A stretch of 64,000 nucleotides of DNA from Fusobacterium varium (GCA_002356455.1 AP017968.1:3844001-3908000), one strand, 5' to 3'; shown: positions 1 to 8,301, numbered from the stretch's first letter. Translations and numbers: made by a program. Notes: a model not told the origin generated them from the sequence alone.

Positions 1-1
1 G

Positions 2-97
2 AAAAAATCTCTTACTTATACAGCAGAAAATGGAAATAAACTTCATATAGCTATAGCAGCAAGAGATATCTTAAAAGAATATCATGATCTTTTCTAA
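2..97 (+). CDS. 3' end of an unidentified gene (partial)
   Basis: An open frame runs in from the left edge and stops at TAA 95-97, giving 31 residues that end AARDILKEYHDLF. I do not recognise the family. The helical, charged C-terminus and the clean stop just before the insertion element suggest a real gene whose body lies outside the window. No terminator of its own is obvious before the hairpin at the left end of the element. Confidence 0.4.
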   Translation, partial: KKSLTYTAENGNKLHIAIAARDILKEYHDLF

Positions 98-137
98 TTT
101 TATTATTATCTATATACATATTATTCAACTAAAAAAA

Positions 138-172
138 GCTGAGTAACATTTAAAAAAAATGTTTTACTCAGC
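138..172. repeat. IS left-end hairpin, copy 1
   Basis: GCTGAGTAA at 138-146 pairs with TTACTCAGC at 164-172, with a partly paired CATT/AATG inside, followed by a T-rich tract. It is present in both copies (second at 9815-9848), differing only by one A in the loop. It could be the transposase recognition hairpin, a terminator shielding the element from read-in transcription, or both. Confidence 0.7.
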
Positions 173-224
173 TCTCTTTTTTGTATAATATAGTTACCAC
201 CCTAATTATACAAAGGAGACATTC

Positions 225-1433
225 ATGCAAATCAAACATATTATCTCTAAAGTCAATATAACAAATCTTTTAGGTAAAATCAAGAAATATTTTAAAAATG
301 AACATTTTGAGGATGTTAAACAGACTATTCAAAAATTCTTAGCTTGTTCTATTGATAAATCTTTTCTCTCTCTTCAATGCCCTAAGTGTCATGAGGCGCA
401 TAAAATTAAAGTTACTTGTAAATCTAGATTTTGTCCTTCCTGTGGTAAACGTTATTCTGCTGTTTGAACTGAAAAAACTTCCACTTCTCTTATTGATGTT
501 AAACATAGAAGTGTCCTTTTTACTATTCCTGAAGAACTTAGAATGTTTTTCTTCTATGATAGAGACCTTTTAACTAAGCTTGCTTATGCTGTTAATGATG
601 TTTTTAAATATCAATTTCATAACATTAAAGCAAAAAATCAAAGAATTCATAAAATTTCAAAATATTCCTCTAAATACTTTACTAACTCAGATATCATTCA
701 TTATGGATTGATTACTGTTATTCATACCTTTGGGCGCGATCTTAAATGGAACCCTCATATTCATGCTATTGTTACTTTAGGTGGATTCAATAAAAACTTC
801 CAATTTCTTGAAAAAAAATATTTTCATGTCAATTCCATTGCTGGACAATGGAAAAAAATGGTTATTGATATTGTTAAATCTGGAAATTATGACAAGCCTG
901 AAATTAAAGCTAAAGCTTATGCTGCTGCTAACTACCTTTATCGCAAAAATACAAGATTCTTTTTCAATGTTGCAAAAAATGATTTAAATAATAATATTTA
1001 TGCAATTAAATATATTGGCAGATATCTGTCAAGAGCTCCTATCGCAGAATATAAAATTGTTGATTTCTATGATAATAAGGTTACTTTCTATTATGAAAGT
1101 CTTGCTGATGATAAACAAAGAATTGAGCTTACTTTAGATGTGGAAACATTTCTTTCCAAATTAATTATTCACATTCCCCCTAAACATTTCAAAATGATTA
1201 GGCGCTTTGGAATCTATTCTAGAAATATTAAATCAGAACTTAAAAACATCATGAAATTCATGAGAAAATATGTCTCTAAATATTCCAATTCTACTTTTTA
1301 TCAACTTGAAATATGGAACGCTTTTGGAGTAAATCCTTTTTATTGTTTTAAATGTAATGCCAGAATGAAAGTTAAAAAAATATCATATTTTAATATACAT
1401 ACAGGCTCCATTTGCTGGAAAGAATATCGCTAA
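225..1433 (+). CDS. IS91-family Y2 (HUH) transposase with in-frame UGA, copy 1
   Basis: A rolling-circle type transposase. Residues 1-80 hold a zinc-binding N-terminus with paired cysteines (CPKC, then C-K-S-R-F-C-P-S-C). The catalytic part has the HUH motif in NPHIHAI and the YxxxY motif in YIGRY. The frame is broken only by TGA at 465-467, after GKRYSAV. The same frame then stays open through 1433, making 402 residues if the UGA is read. Family members commonly have Trp here, and the four other Trp codons in the gene are all TGG. The start is ATG 225, behind AAAGGAG; a TATAAT at 184-189 lies just after the left hairpin. It may be a pseudogene or a recoded gene: copy 2 has the same stop. Confidence 0.75.
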
Positions 1434-1434
1434 A

Positions 1435-1455
1435 CAGCTGATTAACAATCAGCTG
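1435..1455. repeat. IS right-region hairpin, copy 1
   Basis: CAGCTGATT and AATCAGCTG are separated by AAC, a perfect 9-bp stem two bases after the transposase stop. The outer pair is C-G here and A-T in copy 2, so pairing is preserved although both bases differ. Confidence 0.75.
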
Positions 1456-1573
1456 TTTTGTGCTGTCAATTTTAATCTTATTCAATTAATATATCTAATA
1501 TGAATACAAAATAATTAACATTTTTTATTTTTTCAACAAATTTATCAAATTATAATTTCCTAAGAAACAAGAA

Positions 1574-1600
1574 AAAGAGGCCTTTTAAAAAGACCTCTTT
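1574..1600 (-). terminator. Terminator of the cold-shock gene
   Basis: AAAGAGG and CCTCTTT flank a nearly continuous stem with T-runs on both strands, 24 bp after the csp stop. It can work in both directions. Confidence 0.8.
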
Positions 1601-1623
1601 TTTCAGATCAATATTGATATAAC

Positions 1624-1824
1624 CTATTTAGCAGAAACCTCTACTGCCATAGGTCCTTTTTTCCCTTCTGATACTTCAAAAGTTACTTCTTGACCTTCTT
1701 CTAAAGTTCTGAATCCTTCTCCAACGATTCCAGTGAAGTGTACAAAATAATCTGCTCCATCTTCACTTGTTAAAAATCCAAATCCTTTTTCTTTGTTAAA
1801 CCATTTAACTGTACCTTTTAGCAT
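1624..1824 (-). CDS. csp: Cold-shock protein (CspA family)
   Basis: A 66-residue single-domain OB-fold protein that binds single-stranded RNA and DNA and acts as an RNA chaperone. Both nucleic-acid motifs are clear: RNP1 as KGFGFL and RNP2 as DYFVHF, in the order and spacing of the CspA family, and the length is typical. The start is ATG 1824 behind AGGTT. It is monocistronic, with its own promoter at 1935-1963 and a terminator at 1574-1600. The leader is about 100 nt, which is long for so small a gene and is typical of cold-regulated csp genes, where it influences translation. Which csp paralogue this is cannot be told. Confidence 0.95.
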   Translation of the reverse strand: MLKGTVKWFNKEKGFGFLTSEDGADYFVHFTGIVGEGFRTLEEGQEVTFEVSEGKKGPMAVEVSAK

Positions 1825-1934
1825 TTTATAACCTCCAAAAAATCAAAAAATTCTCGTTCAGCGTTGAAGATATGAAAACTATAGAGAAGGCTCTACAATT
1901 TTTAAACAATCAGTAACCTTGAACAATTAATTAG

Positions 1935-1963
1935 ATTATACCCCACACATCCAATATTATCAA
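1935..1963 (-). promoter_or_regulatory. csp promoter
   Basis: On the minus strand TTGATA (1958-1963) is followed after exactly 17 bp by a perfect TATAAT (1935-1940). Transcription would start near 1928, leaving a leader of about 104 nt before csp. Confidence 0.85.
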
Positions 1964-1986
1964 GAACTTTTTATTCATAAGCAAAA

Positions 1987-2012
1987 AAGAGGAACATCAA
2001 ACAGTTCCTCTT
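1987..2012 (-). terminator. Terminator after rplQ
   Basis: AAGAGGAAC (1987-1995) pairs with GTTCCTCTT (2004-2012). On the minus strand the stem is followed by a T-run. It ends the alpha-type operon. Confidence 0.85.
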
Positions 2013-2039
2013 ATTTCTATTAATCTAATAAATTGCTTA

Positions 2040-2390
2040 TTAAACTAATTCAATTATAGCCATTTCAGCTGAGTCACCTTTTCTAACAGATGTTTTGATG
2101 ATTCTAGTGTATCCACCATTTCTCTCAGCATATTTTGGAGCTAGTTCATTGAATATTTTAGCAACAACTTCTTCATTTCTTAGGAAAGCAAAAGCATTTC
2201 TTCTAGAAGCCAAAGTATTTTTCTTACCAAAAGTTATCATTCTTTCAGCAAATTTTCTTAATTCTTTTGCTCTAGTAACAGTAGTTTCTATCTTTTCAGC
2301 ACTTAGTAAAGATATAGTTAAGTTTTTTAGCATAGCTTTTCTGTGGTCAGCTCTTCTTCCTAACTTTCTATATGACTTATTGTGATTCAT
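2040..2390 (-). CDS. rplQ: 50S ribosomal protein L17
   Basis: The protein has 116 residues, beginning [20 protein letters not shown], the conserved L17 N-terminus that contacts 23S rRNA near the exit tunnel. It is the last gene of the alpha-type cluster, 25 bp after rpoA and directly before a strong terminator. This is its usual place in bacteria. The length matches short bacterial L17 and nothing is unusual. Confidence 0.98.
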   Translation of the reverse strand: MNHNKSYRKLGRRADHRKAMLKNLTISLLSAEKIETTVTRAKELRKFAERMITFGKKNTLASRRNAFAFLRNEEVVAKIFNELAPKYAERNGGYTRIIKTSVRKGDSAEMAIIELV

Positions 2391-2415
2391 TAGTTAGCTA
2401 TCCTCCTTATCTTAA

Positions 2416-3393
2416 TTACTCAGGAGATCCATTCTGAGATAGATCATATCCTAATTCTTTCATTTTTTCTAGGATCTCATCTAAAGATTTTCTTCCCAGA
2501 TTTTTAATTTTTAGAAGTTCGTTAAGTGACAGTTTAGCCAATTGACTAACTTCCTCTATTCCAGCTTTCTTTAAACAGTTGAAAGATCTAACTGTTAAAT
2601 CAAGTTCTTCTATCTTTGTATTAAGAATATTGTCATCTTTTGCATGGCTTACAGGGTTTTCTTCTTCCTCTTCAGCTTCTACTCTTAGATTTTCCATTTT
2701 GTTTCCTAATTCTAAGAATGGATCAAAATGTAATTTTAATAATTCTACTGCATAAGATAGTGCATCTCTGATTTCAATACTTCCATCAGTTTCAATATCT
2801 AAAGTAAGTTTGTCAAAATCAGTCATTCTTCCTACCATTGTATCCTGTACACTGTAAGAAACTTTTCTGATTGGAGTGTAGATAGCATCAACAGCTATAT
2901 AATCCACAGCCCAGTCTTTTCTTTCTATTTCTTCTGATACTACAAATCCTTCTCCAGTATCAACTAAAAATTCCATGTCAAGTTCTCTATCTGTAGTTAT
3001 TGTACAAATAACTTGTTCAGGATTTACTATTTCTATTCCTACATCAGGTATTATATCAGCGGCTGTTACTATTTTTGGTCCTTTAACAGAAAGAGTCATT
3101 TTTCTTTCTCCAGTACTCTCGGCTTTAACAACGATTTCTTTTATATTAAGGATTATTTCAGTTACAGCTTCTTTTATTCCATCCATAACAGAAAATTCGC
3201 TTAAAACACCATCAATTCTTACTCCTTTAATAGCAGCTCCTGGGATAGAAGAAAGTAAAACTCTTCTCAAAGCATTACCAACAGTATGCCCATAGCCTCT
3301 ATATAAAGGTTCAACAATATATTGTCCTTTAAATTCACTCTCTTTTACTTCGGTAATATTAATACCCCTTGCATGTTTTTCAATTTTTAACAT
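2416..3393 (-). CDS. rpoA: RNA polymerase alpha subunit
   Basis: 325 residues. The N-terminal assembly domain (about 1-230) has the conserved GNALRRVLLSSIPG segment. An acidic linker (EAEEEEE, near 240) leads to the C-terminal domain (about 255-315), which contacts UP elements and activators, with helix-hairpin-helix residues LKIKNLGRKSLDEI. It lies between rpsD and rplQ, as in the classic alpha operon, so subunit supply is tied to ribosomal protein synthesis. Confidence 0.98.
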   Translation of the reverse strand: MLKIEKHARGINITEVKESEFKGQYIVEPLYRGYGHTVGNALRRVLLSSIPGAAIKGVRIDGVLSEFSVMDGIKEAVTEIILNIKEIVVKAESTGERKMTLSVKGPKIVTAADIIPDVGIEIVNPEQVICTITTDRELDMEFLVDTGEGFVVSEEIERKDWAVDYIAVDAIYTPIRKVSYSVQDTMVGRMTDFDKLTLDIETDGSIEIRDALSYAVELLKLHFDPFLELGNKMENLRVEAEEEEENPVSHAKDDNILNTKIEELDLTVRSFNCLKKAGIEEVSQLAKLSLNELLKIKNLGRKSLDEILEKMKELGYDLSQNGSPE

Positions 3394-3420
3394 TAAATCA
3401 ACTCCTATTAAAAGGGCTTA

Positions 3421-4008
3421 TTATCTAGAGTAGAACTCAACTATTAATGATTCATTTAGATCGAAATCTAAGTCATCTTTAGTTGGATTTTGAATAACTT
3501 TACCAGAGAAAGCTGCTTTATCAAGTTCTAGCCAAGCTGGAACTCTTGATTCTTCAACAGCAGTTTTGATGATATCTAAGTTTTTAGAATTTTCTATAAC
3601 AGATACTACATCTCCTACTTTTACTCTGTAAGAAGCGATATTAACTCTTCTTCCATTTACAGCTACATGACCATGAGACACAACTTGTCTAGCTTGTCTT
3701 CTAGTTTTTGCAAACCCAAGTCTGTAAACTACATTTTCAAGTCTTCTTTCTAGGTATTCGATTAAAGTCAAACCAGTAACTCCAAGTTTTCTAGCTGCTT
3801 CCTCGTATATTTTTCTAAATTGTTTTTCCATTACGTTATATATAAATTTAGCTTTTTGTTTTTCTCTTAATTGAATTGCGTACTCTGTAGGTTTTTTGTT
3901 AGCGTTTGGTCTTGGTCCTCTTTTAGAAGATTTATTAACTCCTAAAACTACTGGATCAATTCCTAGAGCTCTACATTTCTTCAATACAGGCTGTCTATTT
4001 CTTGCCAT
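3421..4008 (-). CDS. rpsD: 30S ribosomal protein S4
   Basis: 195 residues, a primary 16S-binding protein that starts assembly of the 30S body. The S4 RNA-binding domain is visible from about 88 (LERRLENVVYRLGFAKTRRQARQ). The N-terminal zinc-type cysteines of some S4 proteins are absent. In other bacteria S4 is the translational repressor of its operon; a candidate target is the structured leader at 4883-5055 before rpsM. Confidence 0.98.
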   Translation of the reverse strand: MARNRQPVLKKCRALGIDPVVLGVNKSSKRGPRPNANKKPTEYAIQLREKQKAKFIYNVMEKQFRKIYEEAARKLGVTGLTLIEYLERRLENVVYRLGFAKTRRQARQVVSHGHVAVNGRRVNIASYRVKVGDVVSVIENSKNLDIIKTAVEESRVPAWLELDKAAFSGKVIQNPTKDDLDFDLNESLIVEFYSR

Positions 4009-4072
4009 TTTTTAAATATTCCTCCTTTGTATTCAATTTGCCACAATACTTTTTTTTCAAAATAAAGCGAGA

Positions 4073-4462
4073 CTACACTCTTCTTCTTTTTGGTGGTCTA
4101 CAACCATTGTGTGGAACTGGAGTAACATCAGTAATTTTTGTTACTTCTAATCCAGCTGCTTGTAAAGATCTGATACAAGCTTCTCTTCCAGAACCTGGAC
4201 CTTTCACTTTAACTTCTACTTTTTTCATTCCATTTTCCATAGCTATGTTTGCTGCTTGTTCAGCTGCAATTTGAGCTGCAAATGGAGTTCCTTTCTTAGT
4301 TCCTTTGAAACCAGAAGTTCCTCCTGATCTCCAACTTACAACTTTCCCTTCTGCATCAGTAATAGCAACTATTGTGTTGTTAAAAGTTGAATGTATATGG
4401 GCAACTCCGTTAGGAATATTTTTCAATTTCTTTTTAATCTTAGCTACTTTCTTTTTAGCCAA
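4073..4462 (-). CDS. rpsK: 30S ribosomal protein S11
   Basis: 129 residues with the conserved core [18 protein letters not shown] and the C-terminal [13 protein letters not shown]. The protein sits on the 30S platform near the E-site mRNA. It lies between rpsM and rpsD in the usual order. The basic N-terminal [14 protein letters not shown] extension is normal. Confidence 0.98.
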   Translation of the reverse strand: MAKKKVAKIKKKLKNIPNGVAHIHSTFNNTIVAITDAEGKVVSWRSGGTSGFKGTKKGTPFAAQIAAEQAANIAMENGMKKVEVKVKGPGSGREACIRSLQAAGLEVTKITDVTPVPHNGCRPPKRRRV

Positions 4463-4525
4463 CTTAAGCTACCTCCCTTGCTAATAGATCATAAACTTAA
4501 TCTATAAATTTCTAAAACGCTCTAA

Positions 4526-4882
4526 TTATCTTTTGATTGGTTTCTTAGGACCTTTAACAGTTCTTGCATTAGTTTTTGAACTTTGTCCTCTTACAGGTAG
4601 ATTCATTTTGTGTCTTAATCCTCTGTAACATTTGATATCCATAAGTCTTTTAATAGAAAGTCTTACGTCTTTTCTAAGATCTCCCTCTACCTTAACAGTT
4701 TCTATAATGGCTCTGATCTTATTTACTTCTTCTTCAGTTAAATCTTTCACTCTTGTGTCGAAGTTAACTCCAGCTTCAGTCAATATTCTTTGTGAAGTTG
4801 GTTTTCCAATTCCGTAAATGTAAGTTAAAGCTATCTCAACTCTCTTATTTCTTGGGATATCTACTCCTGCTATTCTAGCCAA
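4526..4882 (-). CDS. rpsM: 30S ribosomal protein S13
   Basis: 118 residues, starting [20 protein letters not shown], with the C-terminal [14 protein letters not shown] segment that reaches tRNA and the inter-subunit bridge. The Shine-Dalgarno is GAGGAGG, 7 nt before the ATG. It is the first gene after a 173-nt structured gap, which marks the start of the alpha-type unit. Confidence 0.98.
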   Translation of the reverse strand: MARIAGVDIPRNKRVEIALTYIYGIGKPTSQRILTEAGVNFDTRVKDLTEEEVNKIRAIIETVKVEGDLRKDVRLSIKRLMDIKCYRGLRHKMNLPVRGQSSKTNARTVKGPKKPIKR

Positions 4883-5055
4883 AATTATTTCCTCCTCTTT
4901 CGAAAATTTATATATTTTGCTGGTATATTAACCAACTAAATACTTTCCTCGATATGTCCCAATTCCTATTTTGGGGATGGCTCTACAGCTCACCATATCT
5001 TTACAGCACTCCATTATCAGTACTTTTTTTAAACAAACTCTCTTAAATTACAAAA
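4883..5055 (-). promoter_or_regulatory. Structured leader before rpsM (candidate S4-type regulatory RNA)
   Basis: 173 nt without a gene separates rpmJ from rpsM, while neighbouring gaps are mostly much shorter. On the minus strand at least three stems can form in series: AGTACT/AGTGCT (5005-5024), CCCAA/TTGGG (4958-4975) and TGGT/ACCA (4921-4934), the last close to the Shine-Dalgarno. In E. coli the gap before rpsM is the S4-binding alpha-operon leader. The equivalence here is inferred from position and structure only. Confidence 0.5.
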
Positions 5056-5169
5056 TTACCCTTGAACTTGTTTGTGTTTAGGATTGTCACAAATCACTCT
5101 TACTTTTCCATGTCTTTTGATAACTTTGCACTTGTCACAAATAGGTTTAACTGATACTCTTACTTTCAT
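5056..5169 (-). CDS. rpmJ: 50S ribosomal protein L36
   Basis: 37 residues, [20 protein letters not shown] at the N-terminus, with Cys11, Cys14, Cys27 and His32 forming the zinc ribbon of the C+ type of L36. It lies between infA and rpsM, its standard position. The start is ATG 5167-5169 behind AAAGGAGG. Being zinc-dependent, it contrasts with the zinc-free S14 in the same cluster. Confidence 0.97.
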   Translation of the reverse strand: MKVRVSVKPICDKCKVIKRHGKVRVICDNPKHKQVQG

Positions 5170-5193
5170 TAATCTGCCTCCTTTCGTGATTAA

Positions 5194-5415
5194 TTAATTT
5201 TTTTTCCTGTATACGATTCTACCCCTTGACAAGTCATAAGGAGAGATTTGTACAGTTACTCCATCTCCAGGTAAAATTTTAATATAATTCATTCTCATCT
5301 TACCAGAAATGTGGCCTAAAATAGTATGCCCATTTTCTAATTCAACTTTAAACATTGCATTTGGAAGGGCCTCTAAAATAGTACCTTCTAATTCGATAAC
5401 ATCTTTTTTCGACAT
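5194..5415 (-). CDS. infA: Translation initiation factor IF-1
   Basis: 73 residues with a single S1/OB domain; it occupies the A site during initiation. [19 protein letters not shown] and the core [20 protein letters not shown] are diagnostic. I start it at ATG 5415 because TAGGAGGAATT lies directly upstream. An in-frame start nine codons earlier (5442) would bury this Shine-Dalgarno inside the gene. It lies between map and rpmJ. Confidence 0.97.
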   Translation of the reverse strand: MSKKDVIELEGTILEALPNAMFKVELENGHTILGHISGKMRMNYIKILPGDGVTVQISPYDLSRGRIVYRKKN

Positions 5416-5495
5416 AATTCCTCCTATCGAACAGAACTTCAAATTATTATATCACTAAAAATATAAAAAGTCTAGTATTTTCTTGGTTTTTTTTC

Positions 5496-6260
5496 CTAAT
5501 CCAGCTCACTTAATATAATCGGTTTTCCATCAACGATCGCTACCGAGTGTTCGAAATGCGCAGACCTTTTTCCATCTTTAGTTACTATTGTCCATCCATC
5601 CTCTTTTACATTGATTTTGTATGTACCTGCATTAACCATTGGTTCTATTGCAAGAACCATTCCATTCTCAATTTTGATTCCTCTGCCTTTTCTTCCAAAG
5701 TTGGCAATTATAGGATCTTCATGCATAGCATGTCCTACTCCATGTCCTGCAAAATCCTTTACTACTGTAAATCCATTTTTCTCTACATAGCTTTGAACAG
5801 CATGTCCAATATCTCCTATTCTATTACCAGCTACAGCCATTTCAATACCGATCTCTCTTGATTTTTCAGTAACTTCCAGAAGTTTTCTAGATTCCTCATC
5901 TATTTCTCCCACTGGAAATGTTATTGCTGAATCTCCATAAAATCCATTTAATTCAGTAACTGTATCTATACTCACTATATCTCCCTCTTGAAGAATTCTA
6001 TCTCCTGGTATACCATGGACAACTTCTTCATTAACAGATATACATGTCCCTGATGGGAATGGAGCATATAACCCTTCCACTCCAATACATGCTGGTCTTG
6101 CTCCTTGTGATCTTATATAATCTTCTACTATTTCATTTATTTCTCTAGTAGATATACCTGCTTTGATATATTTAGGCAGAACATCTCTATACAGCCTTGC
6201 TATAATCTGATTAGATTTTTTTATCTGCTCTATATCTTCTAAACTTTTTATAAGTGACAT
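5496..6260 (-). CDS. map: Methionine aminopeptidase, type I
   Basis: 254 residues; removes the initiator Met from new proteins. The pita-bread metal ligands are all visible: Asp in SIDTVTEL, Asp in GFYGDSA, His in GHGVGHAMHEDP, Glu in LAIEPMV and Glu in FEHSVAI. There is no N-terminal SH3-type or zinc extension, so it is the short type Ia. It follows adk by 28 bp and precedes infA, the common adk-map-infA order. Confidence 0.97.
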   Translation of the reverse strand: MSLIKSLEDIEQIKKSNQIIARLYRDVLPKYIKAGISTREINEIVEDYIRSQGARPACIGVEGLYAPFPSGTCISVNEEVVHGIPGDRILQEGDIVSIDTVTELNGFYGDSAITFPVGEIDEESRKLLEVTEKSREIGIEMAVAGNRIGDIGHAVQSYVEKNGFTVVKDFAGHGVGHAMHEDPIIANFGRKGRGIKIENGMVLAIEPMVNAGTYKINVKEDGWTIVTKDGKRSAHFEHSVAIVDGKPIILSELD

Positions 6261-6288
6261 CTCAACTTCCTTTCTAAAATAAAATACA

Positions 6289-6930
6289 CTATCCTAGAAT
6301 ATCAAATATCTCTTTTGTTATATCTTCCATTTTTTTAGTTCCATCTATATCAACAAGTATCCCCCTTGATTGATAGAAATCAAATAATGGAGCTGTTTGA
6401 GAATGATATTCAGTCAATCTTTTTGTTACAGTTTCTTCATTATCGTCTTTTCTTGTGATTAAATCGGCTCCACAAAGGTCACATTTTCCTGCTACTTTTG
6501 GAGGATTAAATTTAACATGGAATGAAGCTCCACATACTGGGCATACTTTTCTTCCAACTATTCTTCCAAGTATAAGTTCATCTGGTACATTTAAAGAAAT
6601 AACTTTATCTAATTTAATTCCCATTTCTTTCATCAAAACTTCTAAAGCTTCAGCTTGAGCCAGAGTTCTTGGAAAACCATCGAGTATAAAGCCTTTCTTA
6701 CAGTCATCTTGTGATAATCTGTCTTTAATAATTCCAATAATTGTTGAATCTGGAACTAATTTTCCTTCATCCATGAATTTTTTTGCCTCAAGTCCCATAG
6801 CAGTTCCCTCTTTTATAGCAGCTCTCAAAATATCTCCAGTAGATATTTGAGGAATTCCATATTTTTCAATAAGGAATTTAGCCTGTGTTCCTTTTCCTGC
6901 ACCAGGTGCTCCAAATAACATAATATTCAT
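6289..6930 (-). CDS. adk: Adenylate kinase
   Basis: 213 residues; interconverts ATP, ADP and AMP. The P-loop is GAPGAGKGTQ at the N-terminus, and the LID domain has four cysteines in two CxxC pairs (CPVC and CDLC), so it is the zinc-stabilised long form. I start it at ATG 6930 behind AAGGAGAT; an upstream in-frame start (6978) adds 16 residues before the P-loop strand and has no good ribosome site. It is normally next to secY, but here 4.4 kb of accessory DNA separates the two genes. Confidence 0.97.
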   Translation of the reverse strand: MNIMLFGAPGAGKGTQAKFLIEKYGIPQISTGDILRAAIKEGTAMGLEAKKFMDEGKLVPDSTIIGIIKDRLSQDDCKKGFILDGFPRTLAQAEALEVLMKEMGIKLDKVISLNVPDELILGRIVGRKVCPVCGASFHVKFNPPKVAGKCDLCGADLITRKDDNEETVTKRLTEYHSQTAPLFDFYQSRGILVDIDGTKKMEDITKEIFDILG

Positions 6931-6969
6931 ATACAACATCTCCTTAAAATATTTTTTCATTACCTTACT

Positions 6970-6975
6970 ATTATA
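6970..6975 (-). promoter_or_regulatory. Candidate -10 element of the adk-map-infA operon
   Basis: A perfect TATAAT on the minus strand lies about 40 bp before the adk start. The -35 region is poor (GTGCAT at 17 bp). A promoter is expected because secY ends in its own terminator at 11251-11279 and the genes between are not one unit with adk. Confidence 0.5.
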
Positions 6976-7056
6976 CAATAATTAAGCAAAAAATGCACTA
7001 TTTTATAAAGCAGATACTTCATTTTTTCTGTATAGTATGTCAAACATATTCTATTT

Positions 7057-7536
7057 TTATATTATATCTCTTTCAGCTTTCTCTATTTTTGATAATGGCA
7101 GTTTCTTTCCTATAGCTCTTGTCAATTCACCTATATTTTTTATTTCAAAACCAGATAATACTATTTCTTCTCCATCCTTGCTTTTAATTGTGAATATATT
7201 ATAGGTCTTCTTTCCTATAGTCAAATTTCCAATGGTTATAGAGGATATTCTTTCCTTTTTTATAATAATTTTCTTTCTTTTAAATAATATATCAGTTTGA
7301 ATACTTTCTTCGTCTATTGTTATCAGTTGGTATTTTTCCAGATATTTTATTAATGGAATCATCCACCATATTACCAGTATCATAAATAAAATTTTAGTTA
7401 CTATTGAAATTCCAGCTTCCCATATTCTACTTTTTATTCCAAAAATTAAAAGTATTAAAGAACACATACCTAAGCACATTGTCCAGAAAAATCTAAATCT
7501 ATTTATACAACTTCTTACTTCTTTCTTGTTTTCCAT
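7057..7536 (-). CDS. Membrane protein with PH-like domain, function unknown
   Basis: 159 residues. Two hydrophobic segments lie at about 14-35 and 43-64, followed by a cytoplasmic beta-rich part (about 70-145) of alternating strands such as IIIKKERISSITIGNLTIG and IFTIKSKDGEEIVLSGFE. This resembles bacterial PH-like (bPH) membrane proteins, but I cannot name a family firmly. It stands alone between adk and a divergent gene. The Shine-Dalgarno GGAGAG precedes ATG 7536. Confidence 0.7.
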   Translation of the reverse strand: MENKKEVRSCINRFRFFWTMCLGMCSLILLIFGIKSRIWEAGISIVTKILFMILVIWWMIPLIKYLEKYQLITIDEESIQTDILFKRKKIIIKKERISSITIGNLTIGKKTYNIFTIKSKDGEEIVLSGFEIKNIGELTRAIGKKLPLSKIEKAERDII

Positions 7537-7678
7537 AATCTCTCCTTCTTTTTGTTTTCTTCTAAAATTATATAGTAATTCTCTTATAAATTCAATCTTC
7601 CATATTTTTATTATTATCCATATACATATTTTTCATAATATGATAGCATATAAATATATTTTATAAAGGGAGGAAATT

Positions 7679-8185
7679 ATGATACTTAATTTTAAATACA
7701 CACGAGATGAATATATAAAATCGAGAAGAAGCTACCTTTTTATGAATAAAACAGTTAAAAAACTTGATTTAACTCTAATTGGGCTTCTTATAATTTTTAC
7801 TATATATTTATTCATAAACAATGGATTTTCTACAATGTCTATTGTTCTTATTGTACTTCTTTTTATTGTTTCTGGCGTCTTTACAGTATTGTATATTTTT
7901 CAGCCTGGAATATTTTATGATAAGATAGATAAGTTTAAGCAACAATATCACCTTGAATTTAGAAACAACAAAATACTATTTAAAACTGATGATATTAACT
8001 CTGAATTAGAATGGAATTTTTATGAGGCACTCTGGGAAAATAAAAATTTCTTTTATATAATTCATTCAAAAGAAATGTATACTTTAATTCCAAAAAGAAT
8101 TTTTAACAATGAGATGGAAATAATAGAATTTAAAAATTTATTCATGAAATACAATGATAAAAAAATATACAAAAAATTTAAATAA
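7679..8185 (+). CDS. YcxB-like membrane protein
   Basis: 168 residues with the arrangement of the YcxB family: an N-terminal FKYTRDEYIKSRRSY segment, two adjacent membrane helices (about 30-75), and a C-terminal soluble domain with SELEWNFYEALWENKNFFYI and LIPKRIF. The function of the family is unknown. The Shine-Dalgarno AGGGAGG precedes ATG 7679. Its stop codon lies inside the left arm of the 110-nt palindrome at 8181-8290, which also provides a terminator. Confidence 0.75.
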   Translation: MILNFKYTRDEYIKSRRSYLFMNKTVKKLDLTLIGLLIIFTIYLFINNGFSTMSIVLIVLLFIVSGVFTVLYIFQPGIFYDKIDKFKQQYHLEFRNNKILFKTDDINSELEWNFYEALWENKNFFYIIHSKEMYTLIPKRIFNNEMEIIEFKNLFMKYNDKKIYKKFK

Positions 8186-8290
8186 GGATGACTTAAAAAG
8201 CTGTATAACTTTTAGTAATAAAAAAGATTGATATAATCCTTTTTTTAAAAATTCTAAAATTATATCTCTGCTTAATAATTCATCCTTATT
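8181..8290. repeat. 110-nt imperfect palindrome (possible MITE or two-way terminator)
   Basis: AATAAGGATGA at 8181-8191 is the exact reverse complement of 8280-8290. The arms go on matching inwards (AAGC with GCTT, TTTTAG with CTAAAA) to a central AAAAAAGATT/AATCCTTTTTT stem at about 8219-8246, which has the form of a terminator. Nearly the whole segment can fold into one long hairpin. It separates the converging YcxB-like and dehydrogenase genes. Confidence 0.7.
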
Positions 8291-8301
8291 TACTTATATT
8301 T

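Larger units (their letters stand above)
131..1567 (+). mobile_element. IS91-like insertion element, copy 1
   Basis: Near-identical sequence recurs at 9808-11243, and the limits of homology define the element at about 1437 bp. The left end carries a hairpin at 138-172 (GCTGAGTAA pairing with TTACTCAGC). The right region carries a 9-bp hairpin at 1435-1455 just after the transposase stop. There are no long terminal inverted repeats and no evident target duplication, as expected of single-strand HUH transposition. The right edge (CCTAAGAAA) lies 6 bp from the terminator hairpin of the cold-shock gene. The next four bases are CAAG, which resembles the tetranucleotide flank known for IS91, but copy 2 lacks it. 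Exact ends are inferred from only two copies. Confidence 0.8.

Noticed and set aside
225-1433. Global reassignment of UGA to Trp in this organism
   Set aside because: Host genes end in TGA with overlapping next starts (murD at 57254; the exported protein at 34413), and Trp is otherwise TGG.
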